Origin: an uncultured Clostridia bacterium
Lineage (GTDB): Bacteria > Bacillota > Clostridia > Oscillospirales > Butyricicoccaceae
Length of the DNA stretch: 5,380 nucleotides
Direction of reading: 5' to 3'
NCBI GenBank assembly: GCA_945486175.1
Contig: CALYTA010000089.1
Coordinates: 1 to 5,380, forward strand
Part shown: piece by piece, positions 1 to 5,246 of the stretch
How positions within the stretch are numbered: position 1 is the first letter of the stretch
How the letters are laid out: every line of letters begins with the position of its first letter
Notes under the pieces: model-generated
Told to the model about the DNA's origin: nothing
Seen by the model: only the letters and a program-made list of their open reading frames with translations
The model's database searches: none
Translations under genes and position numbers: made by a program

Positions 1-795
1 CGCAAGCTCTGTGTTTGCCTTTGCTGTTGCAATGCCGTAGTTCTGGTAGGCAAATTTGTCCGGCAGGATGGTGGTTTTGTTGTCCACATAGCCGTACAGG
101 ATGCTGCGGTCAACGGAAAATACATCGATCGTACCGGCATCCAGTGCCTTTTTCAGGGCGTCATAGCTGCCGAATTCCATAAACTGCGGCGTGATATCGA
201 GGCCGTTGCGGTCGAGATAGGCCAGCAGATCATCGCGCGTCGTGGTGTTGCGCGCAACGCCGATGATTTTGCCATCCAGCTTGCTGATGGATGTAATCGC
301 CTTGGTGCCGAGGGAATTGGAATCGGTCACAGCTTTTTTCACCATCAGGCCGAGAGAGTCGGTATAGTATGGCGAGGTGAAATTCCACTGCTTTTGGCGC
401 TCATTCGTGATGGAGAACGTCGCAATGGTGAAATCTGCCGTGCCGTCGTCGAGCACCGTGCCGCGCTCATCATACGTGATACCGATGAAGTTGACGAGGC
501 CGTCTTCCTTTGCCTGTTCCGGCTCGACGCCAAACAGCGCCGCAGCCAGTTCATAGGCGATGTCAATTTCCAGACCGTCAAAGCTGCCGCCCTCATTCTG
601 ATAGCCGAAATTCGGGACGTCGGTTTTGACCGCAACGTTGATGCTGCCGCGTTCTTTGAGATCATCCAGCGTTGCCGTTGGCTCGGAGGACGGGGAAGCT
701 GTACCGCTTCCGGTTTCCGGGGAAGAAGTGCCGCAGCCCGCCAGCATGGACACCGACAGAAGCAGCGCGCCCAGCAGGGCAAAATGTTTTTTCAA
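1..795 (-). CDS. PEB1/GluB-like amino acid ABC transporter substrate-binding lipoprotein (partial, C-terminus off left edge)
   Basis: This is the extracellular binding protein of a polar amino acid ABC importer (SBP_bac_3 family). 265 codons are present and the C-terminus is cut by the window edge. Residues 1-20 form a lipoprotein signal (MKKH, hydrophobic core, LAGC lipobox), so Cys21 should be lipidated. A Ser/Thr/Pro-rich linker follows. Residues 74-87 (G-L-E-I-D-I, then L83, A84, L87) fit the family signature. DFTIATFSITNER (121-133), NFTSPYY (138-144) and DVFSVDRSILYGY (224-236) closely resemble Campylobacter PEB1, an aspartate/glutamate binder, as I recall that sequence. K57, R111 and R133 fall at conserved PEB1 positions. 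The start is TTG at 795, chosen because AGGAGG lies 8 bases upstream and the next in-frame ATG is inside the signal peptide. It lies 28 bases after the TSUP gene, so it is probably the same operon. No permease or ATPase gene is visible; they may lie to the left. The acidic amino acid ligand is inferred. Confidence 0.92.
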   Translation of the reverse strand, partial: MKKHFALLGALLLSVSMLAGCGTSSPETGSGTASPSSEPTATLDDLKERGSINVAVKTDVPNFGYQNEGGSFDGLEIDIAYELAAALFGVEPEQAKEDGLVNFIGITYDERGTVLDDGTADFTIATFSITNERQKQWNFTSPYYTDSLGLMVKKAVTDSNSLGTKAITSISKLDGKIIGVARNTTTRDDLLAYLDRNGLDITPQFMEFGSYDALKKALDAGTIDVFSVDRSILYGYVDNKTTILPDKFAYQNYGIATAKANTELA

Positions 796-803
796 AAGGA
801 ACA

Positions 804-809
804 CCTCCT
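804..809 (-). promoter_or_regulatory. Ribosome binding site fixing a TTG start
   Basis: The minus strand reads AGGAGG here, 8 bases before the TTG at 795-793. This perfect Shine-Dalgarno at good spacing is the main reason to accept the TTG start, which gives a complete lipoprotein signal peptide. Confidence 0.85.
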
Positions 810-823
810 GAGGAGAGTGGGGA

Positions 824-1570
824 TTATCCGAGGATGATTTTCACGAACAGAAGAACCAGAACGACGATAATAATCGGTTTCACAATCTTATTCCCGTTTT
901 TCATGACCAGACCGGAGCCCATGTAATGTCCGACAAGGCAGAAGGCCGCACCTGCCAGACCGAGTGCAATATGGACCGCCCCGCTGAACAGGAAGGTTGC
1001 CAGCGCCGCAATGTTGGATGACAGGTTGATCAGCTTGACATTGCCGGAAGCTGTGCGCACATCCATGTGTGCGCATTTGGTCAGCGCGAGCAGCAGGAAG
1101 GTGCCGGTGCCCGGCCCGTAAAAGCCGTCGTACATGCCGATGACAAACGCGGCGATGCAGGCGATTGCCATGCGCCGGGAGGCCGGGAAAGCCGGATCCG
1201 CATTGCCATCGCCCTTGTCCAGAAAGACCAGGACAGCGACAACCGGCAGCACGGCAATCAGCAGCCAGCGCAGATAGATGTCCTCGACGAGCAGAACAAG
1301 CCGGGCGCCGATCGCAGAGCCTGTGAGCGCGAGAACGATGCTGGGCAGGGCAATTTTGCGGTCAAAAAAGCCATTTTTGCAGTAGCGTGCAGTGGAAACC
1401 GTCGTGCCGACCGAGGAAGACAGCTTGTTTGTCGCGATGGCTGTATGCATAGGCAGCCCGGCGAACAGAAATGCCGGGAGGGAAATCAGACCGCCCCCGC
1501 CGGCGATGGAATCAACCAGGCCGGCGAGGAAGGTCAGCGGACAGACGATGAGAAATGAAATGAGTGTCAT
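824..1570 (-). CDS. TSUP family (TauE/SafE) membrane permease
   Basis: This is a 248-residue integral membrane protein of the TSUP (TauE/SafE, formerly DUF81) family, whose members move sulfite, sulfonates, sulfoacetate or other small organic anions. It shows the typical two-half architecture. GLVDSIAGGGGLISLPAF (17-34) with ATNKLSSSVGT (46-56) marks the first half. GMYDGFYGPGTGTF (145-158) with ASGNVKLINLSSNIAAL (174-190) marks the matching second half. About eight hydrophobic stretches cover most of the chain, separated by a polar loop near 118-132. Length is normal for the family. The ATG at 1570 has AAGGA at 1576-1580, 5 bases upstream. It lies 30 bases after the symporter gene and 28 before the binding protein gene. 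The substrate cannot be read from sequence; family annotations name sulfite or sulfonates, while the neighbours suggest acidic amino acids or their products. Confidence 0.9.
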   Translation of the reverse strand: MTLISFLIVCPLTFLAGLVDSIAGGGGLISLPAFLFAGLPMHTAIATNKLSSSVGTTVSTARYCKNGFFDRKIALPSIVLALTGSAIGARLVLLVEDIYLRWLLIAVLPVVAVLVFLDKGDGNADPAFPASRRMAIACIAAFVIGMYDGFYGPGTGTFLLLALTKCAHMDVRTASGNVKLINLSSNIAALATFLFSGAVHIALGLAGAAFCLVGHYMGSGLVMKNGNKIVKPIIIVVLVLLFVKIILG

Positions 1571-1600
1571 AATAGTCCTTCGTATTCTAAGAATTTTTTG

Positions 1601-2890
1601 TTATGCCGCGTCGTCATCCGCCTGAATGGTGGAATAGAAACGCTCGCGGTCGACCAGGCCGCTCTGATGCGCGATGATGGTTGTGCAGACGGCGTCGCCC
1701 GTGATGTTGACAGCGGTGCGCGTCATGTCGAGGATGCGGTCGATGCCCATGATGAGGCCAATTGCTTCGACCGGCAGGCCGACGGAAGCGAATACCATGG
1801 ACAGCGTGACAAGGCCGACGCCCGGAACGCCCGCGGTGCCGACAGAGGCGAGTGTTGCGGTGAGGATGACGGTCAGATAGTCCGCACCGGACAGGTCAAT
1901 GCCGAACGCCTGTGCCGCAAAGACAACTGCGACACCCTGCATGATGGCGGTGCCGTCCATATTGATGGTTGCGCCGAGCGGAATGGTGAACGAGCTGATC
2001 TTGCGCGAAACACCCAGCTTGACATCCAGCGTTTCGGTGGACAGCGGAATGGTCGCATTGGAGGTCGCTGTCGAGAACGCGAACGCCATGACCGGGAAAA
2101 ATTTCTTGAGGAAGACAATCGGATTGAGTCCGGTTGTGATTTTGAGCAGGCCCTGGTACACGACAAGGCACTGGATGGCCAGCGCGATCAGGACGCCGAG
2201 CATGTATTTGATCAGCGGGACAAATGCGCTGAAGCCGATGCCGGAGAAGGTCTTTGCAATCAGGCAGAAGACGCCGATCGGTGCGACATACATGACTGCG
2301 GAGGTCATCTCCATCATGATATCATTGCACTGCGAGACAAAATTGCTGACGAGGTTTGCGCGCTCTCCCAGCTTTGCCAGCAGGATACCGACAAACAGTG
2401 CAAAGAAGATGATCTGCAGCATCGTGCCGTTGGCAAGCGAAGCCACCGGATTTTCCGGAATGATGTTGAGCAGTGTGTCCGCGACGCTGGTGGACTCCGC
2501 AACGGTGGTCTCCTGCGCCTGAATGGACGAGGTATCCAGGCCGATGCCCGGATTGATAATATTTGCGACGCCGAGTGCGACGGAAATTGCCAGTGCGGTG
2601 GTCAGCAGGTAGAACAGCAGTGTTTTGATGCCGACCTTGCCGAGGCTCTTTGTGTCGCCCATTGCCATACTGCCGCAGATCAGCGAACAGAAGACCAACG
2701 GAACAACAAGCATCTTCATCAGGCGGAGGAAACCGTTGCCCACGACATAAAACACGCCGTTTACAATGATGGTGTCACGCACGTAACCCTCCGGTACAAA
2801 ATAGTGCATGATGATGCCGCATATACAGCCGAGAATCAGCGCGATGAAGATTTTGGTCGTCAGACCGAGCTTTTTCTTTTCTTTTTTCAT
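1601..2890 (-). CDS. Dicarboxylate/amino acid:cation symporter (DAACS, GltP/GltT-like)
   Basis: This inner-membrane, ion-coupled symporter of the glutamate transporter (SLC1/DAACS) family has 429 residues, full length. Numbered from 2890, the HP1 tip is STATSNATIP (273-282), the sodium/substrate motif NMDGT is at 310-314, and HP2 is AGVPGVGLVTLSMVF (353-367). TM8 reads DRILDMTRTAVNITGD from D384, with D388, R391, N395 and D399. These match the GltPh residues D390, D394, R397, N401 and D405. The Arg contacts the side-chain carboxylate of aspartate in that family, which supports an acidic amino acid substrate over serine/threonine. The polar segment at 119-137 is probably an extracellular loop. 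Two ATGs are adjacent (2893 and 2890). I prefer 2890 because AGGAGG is then 5 bases away rather than 2. It starts 14 bases after the RmlD-like gene. Cystine or C4-dicarboxylate transport is possible but less well supported. Confidence 0.93.
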   Translation of the reverse strand: MKKEKKKLGLTTKIFIALILGCICGIIMHYFVPEGYVRDTIIVNGVFYVVGNGFLRLMKMLVVPLVFCSLICGSMAMGDTKSLGKVGIKTLLFYLLTTALAISVALGVANIINPGIGLDTSSIQAQETTVAESTSVADTLLNIIPENPVASLANGTMLQIIFFALFVGILLAKLGERANLVSNFVSQCNDIMMEMTSAVMYVAPIGVFCLIAKTFSGIGFSAFVPLIKYMLGVLIALAIQCLVVYQGLLKITTGLNPIVFLKKFFPVMAFAFSTATSNATIPLSTETLDVKLGVSRKISSFTIPLGATINMDGTAIMQGVAVVFAAQAFGIDLSGADYLTVILTATLASVGTAGVPGVGLVTLSMVFASVGLPVEAIGLIMGIDRILDMTRTAVNITGDAVCTTIIAHQSGLVDRERFYSTIQADDDAA

Positions 2891-2895
2891 CATAA

Positions 2896-2901
2896 CCTCC
2901 T
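2896..2901 (-). promoter_or_regulatory. Ribosome binding site of the symporter gene
   Basis: The minus strand reads AGGAGG inside the 14-base gap between the RmlD-like gene and the symporter gene. It is 2 bases from the first ATG (2893) and 5 bases from the second (2890), favouring the second. Confidence 0.75.
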
Positions 2902-2904
2902 AAC

Positions 2905-3753
2905 TTACAGGGTGGGATGGAAACCGCATTCCGTCAGGAATTCCGAGAGGGCATCCTTCCAGTCCTTCGGCTCTTCCATGCCGCTGATGCGCAGCATCAT
3001 GTTGTCGAGGACGGAATACGCCGGGCGTTCGGAGCCGTCGCCGAGAACCGGAACCAGATGGATGTCCTTTCCGGTCAGCTTTTTGAGCATTTCCGCGTAT
3101 TCAAAGCGGGTAACCGGGCCGCCGGTGCAGACCGCGTGATATGTACCGTAATAGGACGAGCCGAGCAGCGAGAGAATGACCTTTGCCAGCTCCTTTGCAC
3201 TGGTCGGTACGGCAATTTCATTGTTGGCGACTTCCAGTTCGTCACCTGCGCGCAGGAAGGTGTCCACAAAGTCGGAACCGGTGCCATATACCCATGAAGA
3301 GCGGATGATGATATGGCGCGCGCACAGGGAGCTGACATACCGCTCACCGGCGAGCTTGGATTTGCCGTAGATGGAATTTGGCACAGGCATCGGATCAAAT
3401 TCATTGTACGGCGTGGTACCCTGGTTGCCGAAGACATCGTCGGTGGACATCTGAATGAGGCAGGCACCGATGCGGGTCGCCGCAACGGCGAGATTGCGCG
3501 CACCGAGCGCATTGACATTGTATGCCTGCTCAGGGTTTTGCTCACACAGCGCCGGGTTGGACAGTGCGGCACAGTTGATGATCGCCGTCGGACGGTTCAT
3601 GTCGGCATACAGCTGTACATCTGCTGCACGCGTCACATCGACGTCGGTCTGGTTGGTGCACAGCAGGTGATAACCGTTGCCGGGCAGCAGCTTCTTGAGC
3701 GCAGAGCCGACGTGTCCGTCTGCACCTGTGATCCAAATCCAGTTTTTTGACAT
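2905..3753 (-). CDS. RmlD-family NAD(P)-dependent SDR oxidoreductase (dTDP-4-dehydrorhamnose reductase-like)
   Basis: This is a soluble 282-residue extended short-chain dehydrogenase of the RmlD (RfbD)/MAT2B superfamily. The Rossmann glycine motif is ITGADGHVG (8-16; G10, G13, G16). INCAAL (59-64) follows, then MSTDDVFG (102-109) with the active-site Ser/Thr, and catalytic Y129-xxx-K133 in IYGKSKLAGER. RSSWVYG (151-157) and RPAYSVLDN (243-251) are typical RmlD C-terminal features. Length is normal. The ATG at 3753 is chosen because AAAGGAG is 8 bases upstream and the Rossmann strand begins at once; an in-frame TTG at 3801 has no good binding site. RmlD itself reduces dTDP-4-keto-rhamnose with NAD(P)H, but no rmlA, rmlB or rmlC and no glycosyltransferase gene is in the window. 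The gene instead leads a transporter operon, so the true substrate is open. The family call is secure; the rhamnose role is not. Confidence 0.88.
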   Translation of the reverse strand: MSKNWIWITGADGHVGSALKKLLPGNGYHLLCTNQTDVDVTRAADVQLYADMNRPTAIINCAALSNPALCEQNPEQAYNVNALGARNLAVAATRIGACLIQMSTDDVFGNQGTTPYNEFDPMPVPNSIYGKSKLAGERYVSSLCARHIIIRSSWVYGTGSDFVDTFLRAGDELEVANNEIAVPTSAKELAKVILSLLGSSYYGTYHAVCTGGPVTRFEYAEMLKKLTGKDIHLVPVLGDGSERPAYSVLDNMMLRISGMEEPKDWKDALSEFLTECGFHPTL

Positions 3754-3761
3754 GAGGGTTG

Positions 3762-3768
3762 CTCCTTT
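3762..3768 (-). promoter_or_regulatory. Ribosome binding site deciding the RmlD-like start
   Basis: The minus strand reads AAAGGAG, 8 bases before the ATG at 3753. It supports a 282-residue product rather than the 298-residue form from the upstream TTG. Confidence 0.8.
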
Positions 3769-3839
3769 CTCTGAGGAAAATTTCTCCCAAATTGACTGCA
3801 AAAAGACGCCCGGCTTCCGTCAATCGACGTGCATGGAAC

Positions 3840-3851
3840 CAAGGCGCCTTG
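3840..3851. promoter_or_regulatory. Perfect 12-bp palindrome in the operon leader (possible operator)
   Basis: CAAGGCGCCTTG is its own reverse complement. It begins 14 bases downstream of the proposed -10 hexamer, within the first bases of the expected transcript, and about 86 bases before the RmlD-like ATG. The position would suit a repressor site. As RNA it could form only a weak hairpin because the arms meet with no loop. Function is inferred from position alone. Confidence 0.35.
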
Positions 3852-3865
3852 CTTTTCTGTATTTT

Positions 3866-3871
3866 AGTATA
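3866..3871 (-). promoter_or_regulatory. Putative -10 element of the RmlD-like/transporter operon
   Basis: The minus strand reads TATACT, one base from TATAAT. The hexamer 17 bases upstream (TGTAGG) is a poor -35, so the promoter is probably activator-dependent. Initiation a few bases downstream would leave a leader of roughly 105 bases before the ATG at 3753. Confidence 0.55.
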
Positions 3872-3874
3872 AGT

Positions 3875-3904
3875 GGAAACGACAGTAACCTACAGGAAAC
3901 GACG
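3875..3904 (-). repeat. Tandem 10-bp repeats upstream of the operon promoter (probable activator site)
   Basis: Read on the minus strand, three adjacent decamers run towards the promoter: CGTCGTTTCC, TGTAGGTTAC and TGTCGTTTCC. The first and third are identical at nine of ten bases, and all three share the pattern GT-x-G-x-TT-x-C at positions 2-10. The last ends 3 bases before TATACT, so the array replaces a normal -35. A matching array precedes the upstream ThDP-like gene. Ten-to-eleven-bp tandem sites are typical of OmpR/PhoB-type regulators; a LytTR-type regulator with about 20-bp spacing is an alternative. No regulator gene is visible. Confidence 0.55.
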
Positions 3905-3960
3905 ATAAAAATACAATTGGTAACATGCGCCTCCACAGGAAAAGCGCGCGTGCCGGAGAA

Positions 3961-4023
3961 ATTTACAGGGCGTATACGGTGCAGTTTTGCTCCATATACG
4001 CCCGAATCAGAAAAATTGTAAAT
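3961..4023 (-). terminator. Nested inverted repeat after the ThDP-like gene (possible terminator)
   Basis: The inner arms GGGCGTATA (3968-3976) and TATACGCCC (3995-4003) pair perfectly, and after one mismatch two more G-C pairs extend the stem. The outer arms ATTTACA (3961-3967) and TGTAAAT (4017-4023) also pair, leaving a 13-base bulge on one side. On the minus strand the hairpin begins about 25 bases after the ThDP-like stop codon. The sequence that follows, TGTAAATTTCT, is only weakly T-rich. It could be an inefficient terminator or another structured 3' element. Confidence 0.45.
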
Positions 4024-4027
4024 ACAG

Positions 4028-5065
4028 TCAGATCTTTGCCGGACAGCTGATGATGCACGGATGGCCGGCACGCAGTGCGCGCTGGAGCAGGGGGATCAGC
4101 TGAATCGCACTGGAAACGGTGAGGACCGGGACACCGAAGCCGCTCAGATCAGGGGCCTGTCCGGGGCGGTGGAGAACCAGCACGGCAGCCGGTGCGTGCA
4201 GCTGCTGCATGGCATCGAAATCGCTGCGTTTCAGGCCATCGGGATCGGTGATGGCGAGCACATGTTTGTCCGGCTTTGCCAGTTTTGCGGCAGCGGCGCC
4301 GATGACAGCGGTACCATGCGAACGGGTGAACAGGCAGGTATCCGGCTGATAGCAGTCATAATATCCCATGACCCAGTTTTCTGCCGCGCCTGCATCGGTA
4401 ATCAGGATATCGTCGAGTGCAAGGCAGTAGCGCACATCAAACAGCACCTTTTCCGGGCACATCGGGAACGAAAGGTTGCGGCCGAACGCCATGTCGCGCT
4501 GGAATAATTCCTTGCCGGTGCGCACGGCTGTGTTCCGCATGGATTTCTGGTGGCACAGGCTGCGGATGCGGTTGAGCGCTTCCGCCAGCGTGCAGGCAGT
4601 GCCTTCCCGTGCGTTTTCCAGATACATGACCGGGCAGGACGCATGCAGCTCCCACAGCTCTGCGGCGGTGTCCAGCGCAAGGATGAAGTCCGCGCTGTCG
4701 ATCAGCTTCTGGCATTCCTCGGAGGCGCCGAGCGTGCAGACGGCATACCGGCGGTCACATGGAATGATTCCCTTTGCTTTATCCGTGTAGATGACAGGAA
4801 TGTGCATATCCTCCGCCAGACGGGACAGCGCGTCGCCGGCCTGTGCACGGACAGACGAATAGCCCGCGACGATAACCGGGCGGTGTGCGGCATTGATATG
4901 TGCAGCGGCGTCCGCAGCGAACTGTACAGAGAGGGAAAACAGATTTTTATCATAGCTGGCACCGGTCAGGCGGGAGGCCAGCTGCTCCATGACAGCAGTC
5001 TGTTCCGCAGACAGTGCAGGCAGGGTCTGATTGCTTTTATTCATCCATAAATCCATGATACTCAT
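4028..5065 (-). CDS. Degenerate ThDP-enzyme-like protein lacking the PYR domain (acetolactate synthase-type middle and C-terminal domains)
   Basis: This 345-residue protein resembles the central and C-terminal domains of ThDP enzymes such as acetolactate synthase, which usually have about 550-600 residues. HRPVIVAGYSSVRAQAGDALSRLAEDMHIPVIYTDKAKGIIP is spread over 61-102 and LIDSADFILALDT over 121-133; both fit the middle domain. DDILITDAGAAENWV (218-232), LFTRSHGTA (245-253) and KLAKPDKHVLAIT (261-273) fit the start of the PP domain. The cofactor motif GDG is altered to PDG (275-277), and the downstream Asn pair is replaced by HR (299-300). The N-terminal PYR domain with its catalytic Glu is absent. 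A promoter lies directly upstream, so this looks like a standalone gene, not a broken one. The ATG at 5065 is preferred because AAGAGG lies 9 bases upstream; that site abuts the ATG at 5074. ThDP catalysis is doubtful; a binding or regulatory role is possible. Confidence 0.65.
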   Translation of the reverse strand: MSIMDLWMNKSNQTLPALSAEQTAVMEQLASRLTGASYDKNLFSLSVQFAADAAAHINAAHRPVIVAGYSSVRAQAGDALSRLAEDMHIPVIYTDKAKGIIPCDRRYAVCTLGASEECQKLIDSADFILALDTAAELWELHASCPVMYLENAREGTACTLAEALNRIRSLCHQKSMRNTAVRTGKELFQRDMAFGRNLSFPMCPEKVLFDVRYCLALDDILITDAGAAENWVMGYYDCYQPDTCLFTRSHGTAVIGAAAAKLAKPDKHVLAITDPDGLKRSDFDAMQQLHAPAAVLVLHRPGQAPDLSGFGVPVLTVSSAIQLIPLLQRALRAGHPCIISCPAKI

Positions 5066-5074
5066 CTCTCTCAT

Positions 5075-5080
5075 CCTCTT
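5075..5080 (-). promoter_or_regulatory. Ribosome binding site of the ThDP-like gene
   Basis: The minus strand reads AAGAGG. It directly abuts the ATG at 5074 but sits 9 bases from the in-frame ATG at 5065, favouring the shorter 345-residue product. Confidence 0.55.
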
Positions 5081-5111
5081 TCTCTAACGCACCTCATTAC
5101 TTTCTGTTATC

Positions 5112-5117
5112 AGTATA
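5112..5117 (-). promoter_or_regulatory. Putative -10 element of the ThDP-like gene
   Basis: The minus strand reads TATACT, identical to the hexamer before the RmlD-like operon. The following bases are also alike (GATAACAGAAAG here, AAAATACAGAAAAG there). No good -35 is present at 16-18 bases. The expected leader is about 40 bases. Confidence 0.55.
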
Positions 5118-5120
5118 GAA

Positions 5121-5160
5121 CCGCCCTACAGAAAACGACACCAACCTATGCGGAAAAACA
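5121..5160 (-). repeat. Tandem 10-bp repeats upstream of the ThDP-like gene promoter
   Basis: On the minus strand four decamers run towards the promoter: TGTTTTTCCG, CATAGGTTGG, TGTCGTTTTC and TGTAGGGCGG. The last ends 3 bases before TATACT, the same phasing as the array at 3875-3904. The 15-mer at 5125-5139 matches the one at 3889-3903 at 14 positions (GTCGTTTTCTGTAGG against GTCGTTTCCTGTAGG). The outermost decamer is the least conserved. A shared activator site is inferred. Confidence 0.55.
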
Positions 5161-5246
5161 GTGGGAAAGTTGCACAAAAATCGCATTCTGAAATTTGCAT
5201 TATGAGGGAAATATGTCAGTTATGAAACCAAAGAAGCAGATACGCC

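Larger units (their letters stand above)
3754..4027. other. Intergenic region between the ThDP-like and RmlD-like genes
   Basis: These 274 bases hold, from right to left, the nested hairpin, an AT-rich stretch, the tandem decamers, the TATACT hexamer, the 12-bp palindrome and the leader with the ribosome binding site. I see no convincing protein-coding frame, tRNA or recognised riboswitch. Confidence 0.6.

Noticed and set aside
394..837. A 147-codon plus-strand open frame over the binding protein gene
   Set aside because: It is antisense to a well-supported lipoprotein gene and shows no domain.
1584..1594. Inverted repeat ATTCTAAGAAT between the symporter and TSUP genes
   Set aside because: It has only a single-base centre, so no RNA hairpin of note forms, and the T-run follows on the plus strand, where no gene ends. 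Probably chance in a 30-base gap.
1598..3139. A 513-codon open frame on the plus strand
   Set aside because: It lies opposite the symporter gene and part of the RmlD-like gene. The product is rich in Asp, Cys, Arg and Gln with no recognisable domain, as expected for the antisense of GC-rich codons.
3754..3801. A longer RmlD-like product from an upstream TTG
   Set aside because: It has no good ribosome binding site, and the extra 16 residues precede a Rossmann strand that normally begins near the N-terminus. The ATG at 3753 has a strong site.
3800..3829. A possible attenuator in the operon leader: minus-strand CGTC, GACG and CGTC segments that could pair alternately, followed by TTTTT
   Set aside because: The stems are only 4 bp and the loops are arbitrary. 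This is too weak to claim without folding energies and conservation.
4028..5065. Identity as a sulfopyruvate or phosphonopyruvate decarboxylase
   Set aside because: Those enzymes lack the TPP middle domain seen here and need an intact GDG motif.
5161..5246. A terminator after the partial gene at the right edge
   Set aside because: The stretch is AT-rich, but I found no stem longer than a few base pairs followed by a T-run.
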